The position numbers and the translations under genes are program-made. Source: Ruminococcus sp. (GTDB lineage Bacteria > Bacillota > Clostridia > Oscillospirales > Ruminococcaceae). Taken from it: a stretch of DNA of 64,000 nt. Positions 25,703 to 34,825 of this stretch are shown here, piece by piece. The stretch lies in assembly GCA_024697545.1 (NCBI GenBank), contig JAILFN010000123.1:1-64000 (forward strand). The letters are read 5' to 3'. The first letter of the stretch is position 1; each line of letters opens with the position of its first letter. Under the pieces are notes generated by a model, which was not told the DNA's origin, ran no database searches, and worked only from the letters and a program-made list of their open reading frames with translations.

Positions 25703-26167
25703 ATGAAGTATATCAGAAAGGCATCGCCGCAGGATGCCTCGCGCATAGCTGAGCTTATCGTTGTGAATTACAGGATGAATTTCTATCCTTTCTTCAAAAA
25801 CGACGAATTTTATTTCGGAGAGCTCAACGTGATAGATACGGCTTCGGAATACGCCGAGGGTTCCGAAGCGCTCAGAAACACATACGTTTACGACGACGGC
25901 GCTGTTAAAGGCATGATAAGGATAGAAGGCACCGAGATAAGAAAGCTGTTTGTCGAACCATCGTTTCAGAACCTTCATATCGGACAGAAACTGCTGGACT
26001 TTGCCGTTTCGGAGAAAAAAGCCTCGTGGCTGTGGGTACTGGAATATAACGAACGTGGCAGACGATTCTATGAGCGGAACGGGTTTATCCTCACGGGAGA
26101 GAAAATGCTCGAGGACGGCTGGGTGCCGCTTTTGAAAATGGAAAAGAATATTAACACAAGCAGGTGA
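25703..26167 (+). CDS. GNAT family N-acetyltransferase
   Basis: A 154-residue acetyltransferase. The IRKASPQDASRIAEL start and the acetyl-CoA loop FVEPSFQNLHIGQKLL near residue 85 are standard GNAT motifs, followed by VLEYNERGRRFYERNGF. The substrate is unknown. It starts five bases after tsaD and ends five bases before polA, so it belongs to the same transcript. It resembles small-molecule or antibiotic-type acetyltransferases rather than RimI. Confidence 0.85.
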   Translation: MKYIRKASPQDASRIAELIVVNYRMNFYPFFKNDEFYFGELNVIDTASEYAEGSEALRNTYVYDDGAVKGMIRIEGTEIRKLFVEPSFQNLHIGQKLLDFAVSEKKASWLWVLEYNERGRRFYERNGFILTGEKMLEDGWVPLLKMEKNINTSR

Positions 26168-26171
26168 TATA

Positions 26172-28697
26172 ATGAAACTTCTTGCAATAGACGGAAACAG
26201 CATCATGAACCGTGCGTTTTACGGCATCAAAGCGCTTTCCACATCAAAGGGCGAGTATACCAACGCGCTTACGGGATTCATGAACATTTATCTTAAAGAG
26301 CTTGAAGCCGTAAAGCCCGACTGCGTGGCTGTGGCATTCGATCTCAAAGCTCCTACTTTCCGTCACAAGGCGGATCCGACCTACAAAGCCAACCGCAAGG
26401 GTATGCCCCACGAGCTGGCTTTGCAGATGCCGCTCATCAAGGAGATACTGGGCTATCTCGGTGTCAGGATCATCGAGTGTGAGGGCTGGGAGGCTGACGA
26501 TGTACTCGGGACACTTTCAAAGCTGTTCAGCGGCAGCGATGAGTGCGTGATACTGACAGGCGACCGCGATAATCTTCAGCTCGTGACCGACAGCTGCACC
26601 GTAAGGCTTGCCACCAACCGCGAAACTGTGGTATACACCCCCGACAAGTTCAGCGAGATGTACGACGGTCTGAAGCCTTTGCAGCTTATCGAGCTAAAAG
26701 CTCTGATGGGCGACAGCTCGGATAATATCCCCGGCGTAAAAGGCATCGGCGAAAAGACTGCCATGCAGCTGATAAAAGAGTGCGGCTCGGTCGATGAACT
26801 GTACAACAGACTGGACAGTTTAACTCTTACACCGTCGGTTCGCAAAAAGCTCGAAGCGGGTCACGACGACGCTCTCAACAGTCATTTCCTTGCGACCATC
26901 GTGACCGATGCGCCTATCGAAAGCGACAAGGATAAATATCATACAGGCGAAAGAAACGAAAGTGCGTTAAAGGAACTGCTTGCAAGGCTCGAAATGAACA
27001 AGCTGATGCAGCGTCTTGAGCTTACGGGCAATGTCGAAGCTGAGCCTCAGCCCGTTGTTGCCGAAAACAAGGAGCCGTTTGACATCCTACCGCTTACCGC
27101 CGAGAATATGCCTTCGGCTGTCACGGAGTTTTCTTTTGACGGCAGCAAGCTGGCTGTTGTCTGCGAGAACAAGGTCTATATCACCGAGGACGAAAAGCTT
27201 ATACTCGGATACCTCTCCTCGGACACCGAAAAGCGATGCTTTGAGGGCAGGACTGCACACCTTTATGCCTTCGGGCACGGTACACATCTGAACGGGCTTT
27301 CTTTCTGCTGCGATCTTGCGGGGTATCTTCTGAACTCACAGGCAAGCGGATATACCGTTGAGAATCTTTGTCTCACCTATCACACGGCATACCGAAGTGA
27401 TATGGGCGAGCACGCAGACGTTTGTTCGCTTCGCGATCTGATCGCCGCATTATCGCGCGAGCTTGAGCTTGCCGAGATGAAAGATCTTTACAACGACATA
27501 GAGCTGCCTCTCTGCGAGGTGCTGGCATCTATGGAACATTACGGCGTAAGAGCGGATTCTGACGGCATCCGTGCGTTCGGCGAAAAGCTTGCCGTCAAGA
27601 TGGAGGAGCTGAAAGCGGATATATTTGAGATCGCAGGCAGCGAATTCAATATACTCAGCCCCAAGCAGCTGGGTAAGGTCTTGTTTGAAGACCTTGGACT
27701 TCCCGCAAAGAAAAAGACTAAAAGCGGCTACTCGACAAACGCCGAGGTGCTGGAGTCTCTCGCGGACAAGCATCCGGTCATTCCAATGATACTTGAATAC
27801 CGAACGCTTGCCAAGCTCAACGGAACTTATGTAGACGGACTGCTGAAACAGGTACACGCCGACGGCAGAGTACACAGCTATTTCAAGCAGACAGAAACCC
27901 GCACGGGGCGAATAAGTTCGAGCGAGCCTAATATGCAGAATATCCCCGTCCGAAAGGAGCTGGGGCGCGAGATGCGAAAATTCTTCACGGCGGAGGAAGG
28001 CTTCCTGCTGGTAGATGCAGACTATTCTCAGATCGAACTCAGAGTGCTTGCAAGCGTCTGCGGCGATGAAAATATGCGCGAGGCTTTTCTTTCGGGAAAG
28101 GACATACACACATCGACCGCAGCTCAGGTCTTCGGATTGCCCGAGGATTTTGTTGACAGCTCTATGCGTTCGGCTGCAAAGGCTGTCAACTTCGGGATAA
28201 TATACGGCATCGGCGCTTTCTCTCTTTCTAAAGATATCGGCGTAAGCGTTGCCGAAGCCAAGAGATATATACAGAACTATCTCGACAACTTCTCGAAAGT
28301 GTCCGAATTTATGGACACTACCGTTGAAAACGCAAAGCGCGACGGATATGTTACGACCATATTCGGGCGAAGAAGATATATCCCGGAGCTTTCAGCCTCC
28401 AACAAGATCATGCAGGCATTCGGAAAACGCGCAGCTATGAACGCGCCGATACAGGGTGCTGCTGCCGACATCATAAAGCTTGCAATGGTAAAGGTCTACC
28501 GCAAACTCAGGCAGGAGCTGCCCGAAGCAAGGCTTATCCTGCAGGTACACGATGAGCTTATCTTGGAAGTTCCAAAGGAACAGGCAAAGGCGGCAGAGAA
28601 GCTTCTGAAGGAAGAAATGGAATCGGCTGTCGATATGGCAGTGCCCATGACGGTAGATGTTCATTCGGGCAAAAGCTGGTATGACGCCAAAGGCTGA
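26172..28697 (+). CDS. polA: DNA polymerase I with degenerate proofreading domain
   Basis: An 841-residue family A polymerase for primer removal and repair. Residues 1-290 are the 5' nuclease: GNSIMNRAFYG, AFDLKAPTFRHK, EADDVLGTL, TGDRDNLQL and GDSSDNIPGVKGIGEKTA. The middle (about 300-450) is short and lacks the acidic DxE motif of a 3'-5' exonuclease, so it is probably inactive, as in Bacillus and Thermus PolA. The polymerase domain (about 460-841) has RTGRISSSEPNMQNIPVR, motif A DYSQIELRVLAS, motif B KAVNFGIIYG and motif C VHDELILEV. The start at 26172 follows AGGTGATATA, four bases after the GNAT gene. Confidence 0.96.
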   Translation: MKLLAIDGNSIMNRAFYGIKALSTSKGEYTNALTGFMNIYLKELEAVKPDCVAVAFDLKAPTFRHKADPTYKANRKGMPHELALQMPLIKEILGYLGVRIIECEGWEADDVLGTLSKLFSGSDECVILTGDRDNLQLVTDSCTVRLATNRETVVYTPDKFSEMYDGLKPLQLIELKALMGDSSDNIPGVKGIGEKTAMQLIKECGSVDELYNRLDSLTLTPSVRKKLEAGHDDALNSHFLATIVTDAPIESDKDKYHTGERNESALKELLARLEMNKLMQRLELTGNVEAEPQPVVAENKEPFDILPLTAENMPSAVTEFSFDGSKLAVVCENKVYITEDEKLILGYLSSDTEKRCFEGRTAHLYAFGHGTHLNGLSFCCDLAGYLLNSQASGYTVENLCLTYHTAYRSDMGEHADVCSLRDLIAALSRELELAEMKDLYNDIELPLCEVLASMEHYGVRADSDGIRAFGEKLAVKMEELKADIFEIAGSEFNILSPKQLGKVLFEDLGLPAKKKTKSGYSTNAEVLESLADKHPVIPMILEYRTLAKLNGTYVDGLLKQVHADGRVHSYFKQTETRTGRISSSEPNMQNIPVRKELGREMRKFFTAEEGFLLVDADYSQIELRVLASVCGDENMREAFLSGKDIHTSTAAQVFGLPEDFVDSSMRSAAKAVNFGIIYGIGAFSLSKDIGVSVAEAKRYIQNYLDNFSKVSEFMDTTVENAKRDGYVTTIFGRRRYIPELSASNKIMQAFGKRAAMNAPIQGAAADIIKLAMVKVYRKLRQELPEARLILQVHDELILEVPKEQAKAAEKLLKEEMESAVDMAVPMTVDVHSGKSWYDAKG

Positions 28698-28716
28698 TAC
28701 AGAAAGGAAGATCATA

Positions 28717-29571
28717 ATGAAAAGAAAGTACGCACTTCTCGGCGAGACACTCAAACACACCATGTCCCCGCCGATACACAAAGCGCTGTTTGATCTGAAA
28801 GGGCGCGAATTTGAATACGAGATAGTTGAAGTCACCCCCGATGAGCTTTCGGGAAAGGTCGGCTATCTCAATTCCCTTGCGGGTTATAACATCACCATCC
28901 CGCACAAGATGGGCATTATCGCTCACATCGACAAGCTTGACGATACTGCAAAACGCTACAATTCCGTCAACTGCGTTGACAACAAGGACGGCGTTCTGAC
29001 AGGCTACAACACAGACTGCGTTGGCTTTCTTGAATCGATCCGCGCGATGAAGGTACATCTCGACAGAAAGGTGCTGCTCATCGGCTGCGGTGGTGTCGGA
29101 AGAATGATGGCTATCGAAGCTGCACTCGCAGGCGCAGACCTGAACATCGCCGTACTTGAAAGCGATATCCCCCTTGCGGAAAAGGCTGCCGAAGAGATCA
29201 GGGAAATGAAGCCCGACGCTGCAATAAGCATCATCGACATCAGGAAGATAGGAGCCACCGCGCATTTTGACCTGCTCCTGAACGCCACTCCTGTAGGTAT
29301 GTACCCGAAGATAAACGGCTGCCCCGTTCCCGACGAAGTCATTGCCGCCTCCGACGCAGTATTTGACGTTATCTACAACCCCGGCGAAACACAGCTCCTG
29401 AAAAAGGCAAAGGCTATGGGCAAGAAATGTTCGGGCGGCATGGCTATGCTTGTATGGCAGGCGGTAAAGGCGCACGAGATATGGGACGACGACAGCTACT
29501 CGGACGATGAAGTCCGCGCGATCATAGACGAGATGCAGGCACAGGTAGACAAGGATTTCCCCGTTGCCTGA
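28717..29571 (+). CDS. aroE: Shikimate dehydrogenase
   Basis: A 284-residue NADP-linked enzyme that reduces 3-dehydroshikimate. Motifs: HTMSPPIHKALF for substrate binding, YNITIPHKMGI with the catalytic Lys, CVDNKDG, YNTDCVGFL, the nucleotide loop IGCGGVGRMMAIEAAL near 125, NATPVGMYP, and GMAMLVWQ near the end. The start is ATG at 28717, seven bases after AAAGGAAG; the longer frame from 28657 would overlap polA. The C-terminus is slightly extended with acidic residues. aroK follows, split from it by a damaged gene. Confidence 0.95.
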   Translation: MKRKYALLGETLKHTMSPPIHKALFDLKGREFEYEIVEVTPDELSGKVGYLNSLAGYNITIPHKMGIIAHIDKLDDTAKRYNSVNCVDNKDGVLTGYNTDCVGFLESIRAMKVHLDRKVLLIGCGGVGRMMAIEAALAGADLNIAVLESDIPLAEKAAEEIREMKPDAAISIIDIRKIGATAHFDLLLNATPVGMYPKINGCPVPDEVIAASDAVFDVIYNPGETQLLKKAKAMGKKCSGGMAMLVWQAVKAHEIWDDDSYSDDEVRAIIDEMQAQVDKDFPVA

Positions 29572-29589
29572 GAATAAGGGAGCGAGCTT

Positions 29590-30005
29590 ATGAGACTTGA
29601 CGGATTTGGATTATTTGTTGAAGACATGGGCAGGATGATCCGTTTTTACAGAGATGTTCTCGACTTTGAGATCAAGGAGACAGAGGACACATCGAACGTT
29701 TATCTTGTAAAGGACGGCACGCTGTTTCTGCTCTACGGCAGAAAAGACTTCGAGAAGATGACGGATCGAAGGTACGAATACATAAAAGGGCTGAACGGTC
29801 ATTCCGAGATAGCACTCTATGTCGATACATTCGAAGAGGTAGATGAAGCATTCAGCAAGGCTGTCGAAAACGGAGCGACCCCCGTCTTAGAGCCCACCCT
29901 CGAACCGTGGGGGGGCAGCGCACCTGTTATATCGCCGACCCCGAGGGCAATCTCATCGAGATAGGCTCGTGGGATAAGCCGTATGATGTAAAGGATAAAC
30001 GGTGA
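29590..30005 (+). pseudogene. VOC family protein with apparent frameshift in a G7 run
   Basis: A glyoxalase/bleomycin-resistance-fold (VOC) protein. The first 108 codons read normally: VEDMGRMIRFYRDVLDFEI, YLVKDGTLFLLYGR, LYVDTFEEVDEAF. At seven G (29909-29915) the frame changes to nonsense and stops at 29964. Reading one base shifted after the G run restores the typical VOC ending (CYIADPEGNLIEIGSWDKP) up to a TGA at 30003. In that same frame a further 29 codons stay open past the TGA, coding an Ala/Thr/Gly-rich tail up to 30095. Either the gene is decaying, the G run is a sequencing error, or it is a phase-variable tract. Confidence 0.75.
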
Positions 30006-30105
30006 GACAGCATAAAAGCAACAGCCACAGCTGCAACAACGACCGGCGGCGGAGCCGATTCCGTCGATAAGACAACACCCGAAAAGAAACTGTGAGGAAA
30101 CGATC

Positions 30106-30603
30106 ATGATAAAGAAAAACAGACCCGTATATCTCTGCGGCTTCATGGGCTGCGGAAAGTCTACCATCGGGCGTCAGCTTGCAAGAAAGCTGGGACGCGA
30201 ATTTATCGACCTTGATACATACATCGAAGAGCGTGAGGGAATGAAGATATCAGAGATCTTCGCCGAAAAAGGAGAGCCGTACTTCAGACAAAAGGAAACG
30301 GAAGCGCTTTCGGATATCCCCGCATCAGTCGGAGTCATCGCAACAGGCGGAGGAGCTCTGCTCAGCCGTGAAAACGCCGATATCGCAAGAGAACTCGGCA
30401 CTGTCATATATATCGAAGTGCCCTTTGAGATATGCTACGACCGTATCAGGGGCGACCAAAGCAGACCGATATCTTTCAGCTCGACCAAAGAGCAGCTGCT
30501 CGAGCGCTATAACATGAGGCACCCCCTGTATTCCGCACATTCTGACATCTCCGTTGACGGCAGCGGGACTCCACTCCAGATAGTCAATGAGATCCTGAAA
30601 TAA
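30106..30603 (+). CDS. aroK: Shikimate kinase
   Basis: A 165-residue P-loop kinase that phosphorylates shikimate. It shows the Walker A GCGKSTIG, the shikimate-binding DLDTYIEE (DxD) motif, FRQKETEAL with the conserved Arg and Glu, TGGGALL, and the lid Arg in DQSRPI. The length matches stand-alone AroK. GAGGAAACGATC precedes the ATG. It is the last gene of the collinear run from rsmI and completes a second shikimate-pathway step beside aroE. Confidence 0.95.
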   Translation: MIKKNRPVYLCGFMGCGKSTIGRQLARKLGREFIDLDTYIEEREGMKISEIFAEKGEPYFRQKETEALSDIPASVGVIATGGGALLSRENADIARELGTVIYIEVPFEICYDRIRGDQSRPISFSSTKEQLLERYNMRHPLYSAHSDISVDGSGTPLQIVNEILK

Positions 30604-30699
30604 TATTATCGGCACTTTTTCGGCTTATTGAAAAAATTCAATTAAAGCTGTCCTGACCCACAATAAGTAAGGGGCGTAAAACCGCCGATATCCATTTAT

Positions 30700-30732
30700 A
30701 AAACGCCGTCCGGATATTTGGACGGCGTTTTT
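30700..30732 (+). terminator. Terminator after aroK
   Basis: AAAACGCCGTCC pairs perfectly with GGACGGCGTTTT over an eight-base loop and runs into T. The stretch 30604-30699 has one small GGCG/CGCC hairpin and no gene that I can see. Confidence 0.92.
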
Positions 30733-30767
30733 GTTTAACTGTATCGTAAATGTTAACAAAATATCCG

Positions 30768-30796
30768 TTTAAACAAAGCCTAAAATGTGGTATAAT
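30768..30796 (+). promoter_or_regulatory. Probable promoter of pcrA
   Basis: A good TATAAT (30791-30796) with a poor -35 box, TTTAAA (30768-30773), at 17 bases. Confidence 0.5.
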
Positions 30797-30862
30797 TATA
30801 CTCGGGTAATTATATGCAAATGAGTACTACATATATTGCATCTAATAATGAAACGGAGTATC

Positions 30863-33244
30863 ATGATGAATGATTTTAACACACTGAAAAAACAAGCAAT
30901 GGAACGATTCTTTGAGGATCTTAACGATATGCAGCGCAAGGCTGTATTCAATATCGACGGTCCTCTGCTGATACTTGCGGGCGCGGGAAGCGGCAAGACT
31001 ACAGTGCTTATAAACCGCATCGCCAACATGATATACTTCGGCGACGCCTATACATACAACGATGAATATCCGCACATCGATGAGGATATCGTTTTCCTCA
31101 AAAATTACATAGACGGTCTTTCCGATGATCACTCGCATCTGGCTTCACTTATCAGCCACAGGACGGTAAATCCCTGGAATATCCTTGCCATAACATTCAC
31201 GAACAAAGCTGCAAAGGAGCTGAAGGACAGACTTGTTAAAATGCTTGGCGATCAGGGTGAGAGCGTCAGGGCGGCTACATTCCATTCCGCCTGCTCGCGC
31301 ATACTCCGCGCAGAGGCTGACAGACTCGGCTACAAGTCTTCCTTCACCATATACGATACCGATGACAGCCTGAGACTTATCAAGGGCATAATCAAAGAGC
31401 TGGGGCTTTCCGACAAGATCTTCCCTCCCCGTCTGGTGCTCTCTGTAATTTCCTCGGAAAAGAACAAGATGGTTTCCCCCGAAGACTACTACAAAATGCA
31501 CATAAACGATGTGCGTGACAGAGATATCGCAAAGATGTACAAGCTTTACAACGAAAGGCTGATGTCTGCAAACGCGATGGATTTTGACGACATACTTGTC
31601 AACACCGTCAAGCTGCTTGAGCAGTTCGACGATGTGCTCGACCACTATCAGAATCTATACAAATACATACTCGTGGACGAGTATCAGGATACCAACCACG
31701 TTCAGTACAAGCTCATCGACCTGCTTGCTGCAAAGAACGGGAACATCTGCGTAGTCGGCGATGACGACCAGAGCATATACAAATTCCGTGGTGCTACCAT
31801 AGAGAACATTTTGAATTTCGAGGACACATTCGCCTGCGACCCCGAAAATGACGTTATCCGCCTTGAACAGAATTACCGTTCGACCCAGAATATCCTGACA
31901 ACGGCAAACGCGCTCATCTCACACAACAAAGGGCGCAAGGGCAAAACGCTGTGGACAGACTTTGGTGACGGTGAAAAGGTAACGGATTACCTTGCCGTCA
32001 ACGAGCGCTCTGAGGCAAAGGCTATTGCCAAGATCATCAAGGAAAACAAGGAAAAGGGCATTCCCTACAATAACAACGCTATCCTTTACAGAATGAATGC
32101 ACAGTCCAACATAATCGAGCAGACATTCATCAGAGAGGAGATCCCCTACATAGTGTTCGGCGGACTTAAATTCTACGACCGCAAGGAGATCAAAGACGTT
32201 ATATCATACCTTGCAGTTATCAACAACCCCACCGACCGCCTCAGATTCAGACGCATAATCAACGAACCCAAGCGAGGTATCGGCGATGCCACGATAACCG
32301 CTATAGAGCAGATATCATCAGACCTCGGAGAGGATCCCCTCGAGGTGCTCAAAAACTGCGAGTCATATGCACCTATCGCCAAAAAGAGCAAGATACTGCT
32401 TTCGGTATACGAGATGTTCAATAACCTCAGAGAGCTTTCCGATACAGTAAAGCCTTCGGAGCTTCTCGATGAGGTTCTGAAGCAGAGCGGTTATGCCGAT
32501 ATGCTGAACAGATCCGGAGAAGAAGGCAGGATGCGTCTTGACAACATAGCCGAGCTAAAATCGACGCTGATAAACTATGAAGACACAGCCGAAGACCCCA
32601 CCCTTGAAGGCTTCCTCGAGGAGATATCGCTGTATACCGATATTGACAAATACGACGAGAGCGAGGATTACGTCGCACTCATGACGATACATTCCGCAAA
32701 GGGTCTTGAGTTTGATAACGTCTTTGTAGCGGGAATGGAAGAAAACGTCTTCCCGTCTGCGAGAAGCTTTGAAACGGAAGAAGATCTCGAAGAGGAACGC
32801 AGGCTTGCATACGTTGCGATCACCCGCGCCAAAAAGAAGCTCTACCTTATGCACTCGGCAGTGAGAATGCTTTACGGTCGGACAAGCTCAAACAGACCGT
32901 CAAGATTTTTAAGCGAGCTGCCGGAAGACACCATCGAACACATCAAGGAGGATCCTCCGATACTAAGAGAGCGGCTGAACAGACCTCAGAGACCCGACTA
33001 CTCACACGAATCGGACGACATTCTCAACCGCCGCAAAAACAGCCTTTCAAAGACAAGCAGCGGCGGAAGCTTCAAGGTCGGCGATGTTGTAAAACACCCG
33101 AACCCAAAATTCGGAAAAGGCGTGATAATCAGCTGCGAATCAATGGGCGGTGACACACTTCTCGAGATCGCGTTTGACAGCTGCGGCACCAAAAAGATAA
33201 TGTCAAACTTTGTAAAACTAAAGAAGCTTGACGATCAAGCTTGA
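30863..33244 (+). CDS. pcrA: UvrD/PcrA-type 3'-5' DNA helicase
   Basis: A 793-residue superfamily 1 helicase for repair and replication-fork rescue. The Q motif LNDMQRKAV, Walker A GAGSGKT, LAITFTNKAAKEL, VDEYQDTN, GDDDQSIYKFRGA, LEQNYRSTQNI, TIHSAKGLEFDNVF and VAITRAKKKLYL are in order. The C-terminal FKVGDVVKHPNPKFGKG is the Tudor-like PcrA tail that contacts RNA polymerase. Between motifs I and Ia there is an extra segment of about 45 mostly acidic residues not found in Bacillus PcrA. The start is ATG at 30863 after ACGGAGT; an in-frame TTG at 30836 has no ribosome site. Confidence 0.93.
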   Translation: MMNDFNTLKKQAMERFFEDLNDMQRKAVFNIDGPLLILAGAGSGKTTVLINRIANMIYFGDAYTYNDEYPHIDEDIVFLKNYIDGLSDDHSHLASLISHRTVNPWNILAITFTNKAAKELKDRLVKMLGDQGESVRAATFHSACSRILRAEADRLGYKSSFTIYDTDDSLRLIKGIIKELGLSDKIFPPRLVLSVISSEKNKMVSPEDYYKMHINDVRDRDIAKMYKLYNERLMSANAMDFDDILVNTVKLLEQFDDVLDHYQNLYKYILVDEYQDTNHVQYKLIDLLAAKNGNICVVGDDDQSIYKFRGATIENILNFEDTFACDPENDVIRLEQNYRSTQNILTTANALISHNKGRKGKTLWTDFGDGEKVTDYLAVNERSEAKAIAKIIKENKEKGIPYNNNAILYRMNAQSNIIEQTFIREEIPYIVFGGLKFYDRKEIKDVISYLAVINNPTDRLRFRRIINEPKRGIGDATITAIEQISSDLGEDPLEVLKNCESYAPIAKKSKILLSVYEMFNNLRELSDTVKPSELLDEVLKQSGYADMLNRSGEEGRMRLDNIAELKSTLINYEDTAEDPTLEGFLEEISLYTDIDKYDESEDYVALMTIHSAKGLEFDNVFVAGMEENVFPSARSFETEEDLEEERRLAYVAITRAKKKLYLMHSAVRMLYGRTSSNRPSRFLSELPEDTIEHIKEDPPILRERLNRPQRPDYSHESDDILNRRKNSLSKTSSGGSFKVGDVVKHPNPKFGKGVIISCESMGGDTLLEIAFDSCGTKKIMSNFVKLKKLDDQA

Positions 33245-33257
33245 AAGGATCAAGATT

Positions 33258-34196
33258 ATGGCTTTGAATATGAATGACATTCAGCAGGAGATACTCAGGC
33301 TGAAAAAGGAAAAGGATATCTGCATACTCGCACACAGCTATCAGGGACACGAGATCATCGAGACTTCCGATTTTACGGGAGATTCCTACAAGCTTTCGGT
33401 AGACGCCACAAAAGTGACCTCAAAGAACATTGTTTTCTGCGGTGTGCATTTTATGGCTGAGACAGCTAAAATGCTCTCGCCCGAAAAAAACGTATATCTT
33501 GCAAATCCCGCCGCGGGCTGCCCTATGGCTGAGCAGATGGATCCCGAGATGATATGCGAGATAAAGAAAAGAGAACCGGACAGAAAGGTAGTTGCTTACA
33601 TCAACACTACCGCCGCACTCAAGACAGTCTGCGATGTTTGCGTGACATCATCATCTGCCGTAAAGATCGTCAGTGCCATGCCCGAGAAAAAGCTTCTCTT
33701 CATACCCGACTGCAATCTCGGCTCTTTTGTGCAGAAGGCTTGTCCCGACAAGGATATCATGCTGCTGAACGGCGGCTGCCCCGTACACGCGGCAGTTCTG
33801 CCCGAGGAGGTCGCCGAAGCAAAAGCCGTACACCCGAACGCCCTCGTGCTCGTACACCCCGAGTGCAGACCCGCGATCTCCGAACAGGCTGATTATGTCG
33901 GCTCGACTACCGGTATAATCAACTACGCCGTGAAGTCTGACGCTAAGGAATTCATCATAGGCACCGAGATGAGCATCGCCGAGCATTTGCAGTATGAATG
34001 TCCGGACAAAAAGTTCTATGTGCTTTCCAAAAAGATCATGTGTCCCAACATGAAGCTCACTACACTTATGGATCTTTACAACATTTGCCGCGCGATAGGC
34101 ACCGATGAAGCAAAGCTCAACGAGATCGTCATGGACAGTGAGCTTATCGCCAAAGCGCGCGTTTGCATAGACGAAATGCTCAGACTGGGCGGTTGA
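33258..34196 (+). CDS. nadA: Quinolinate synthase
   Basis: A 312-residue [4Fe-4S] enzyme that condenses iminoaspartate with dihydroxyacetone phosphate to make quinolinate for NAD. Family motifs are HSYQGHEI, GVHFMAETAK, AAGCPMAEQM, GGCPVHAAV, HPECRP and CPNMKLTTL; the Cys of the CPMA, GGCPVH and CPNMK segments are the expected cluster ligands. The start is ATG at 33258, eight bases after AAAGGA; the open frame from 33228 overlaps pcrA. nadB and nadC are not next to it, which is unusual since the three are often together. Confidence 0.93.
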   Translation: MALNMNDIQQEILRLKKEKDICILAHSYQGHEIIETSDFTGDSYKLSVDATKVTSKNIVFCGVHFMAETAKMLSPEKNVYLANPAAGCPMAEQMDPEMICEIKKREPDRKVVAYINTTAALKTVCDVCVTSSSAVKIVSAMPEKKLLFIPDCNLGSFVQKACPDKDIMLLNGGCPVHAAVLPEEVAEAKAVHPNALVLVHPECRPAISEQADYVGSTTGIINYAVKSDAKEFIIGTEMSIAEHLQYECPDKKFYVLSKKIMCPNMKLTTLMDLYNICRAIGTDEAKLNEIVMDSELIAKARVCIDEMLRLGG

Positions 34197-34213
34197 AAAC
34201 AGGAGAATAATAA

Positions 34214-34813
34214 ATGCCAACACCTTTAGAAAACAAGAATCGTTTTATTGAGATATACAACGAAAACATTTCACGTCCCGGAGCGGACAAGCTTCTCGAG
34301 TGGCTGGGTTCGCAGGGCAGCGATTTCTTTAGCGCACCCGCTTCCACCCGCTTTCACGGCGCATACGAGGGCGGGCTTTGCGAGCACTCTCTGAACGTTT
34401 ACGACTGCCTGAAAATGTACCTTGACACGGATATGGCTAAAAGCTTCGGTATGGATTTTACCGAAGAATCCATCGCGATAACAGCGCTTTTGCATGACCT
34501 TTGCAAGGTAAACCTCTATCGCACAAGCTACCGCAACAAGAAAAACGACGAGACAGGGCAATGGGAAAAGGTGCCGTTTTACGAATTCCACGACACTCTG
34601 CCCTACGGTCACGGCGAGAAGAGCGTTTATATAATAAGCGGTTTCATGCGCCTCACCCGCGATGAAGCTATGGCTATACGCTGGCACATGGGTTTCTCGG
34701 GTGAAGAAAATAAAAACAGCATAGGTGCAGCGCTTGAAATGTATCCGCTGGCACTCGCCGTTCATATCGCCGATATGCACGCAAGCTATATCAAGGAAGG
34801 CAGATCCGAATAA
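34214..34813 (+). CDS. HD-domain hydrolase, YhaM-like
   Basis: A 199-residue metal-dependent phosphohydrolase. The HD signature is complete: HGAYEGGLCEHS, LLHDLCKV, GHGEKS, RWHMG and HIADMHASY supply the His and Asp ligands in the order seen in the catalytic domain of the 3'-5' exoribonuclease YhaM. The N-terminal OB domain of YhaM is absent, so the substrate (RNA, nucleotide or other) is not certain. It starts 17 bases after nadA and is probably cotranscribed with pcrA and nadA. Confidence 0.8.
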   Translation: MPTPLENKNRFIEIYNENISRPGADKLLEWLGSQGSDFFSAPASTRFHGAYEGGLCEHSLNVYDCLKMYLDTDMAKSFGMDFTEESIAITALLHDLCKVNLYRTSYRNKKNDETGQWEKVPFYEFHDTLPYGHGEKSVYIISGFMRLTRDEAMAIRWHMGFSGEENKNSIGAALEMYPLALAVHIADMHASYIKEGRSE

Positions 34814-34825
34814 AGGAGAAATTCT

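Noticed and set aside
24691..25746. 351-codon minus-strand frame opposite tsaD
   Set aside because: Antisense to an unmistakable TsaD; Arg/His-rich as expected for a shadow.
30604..30699. Possible riboswitch or small RNA after aroK
   Set aside because: Only one small hairpin and the aroK terminator were seen; I could not match any riboswitch core.
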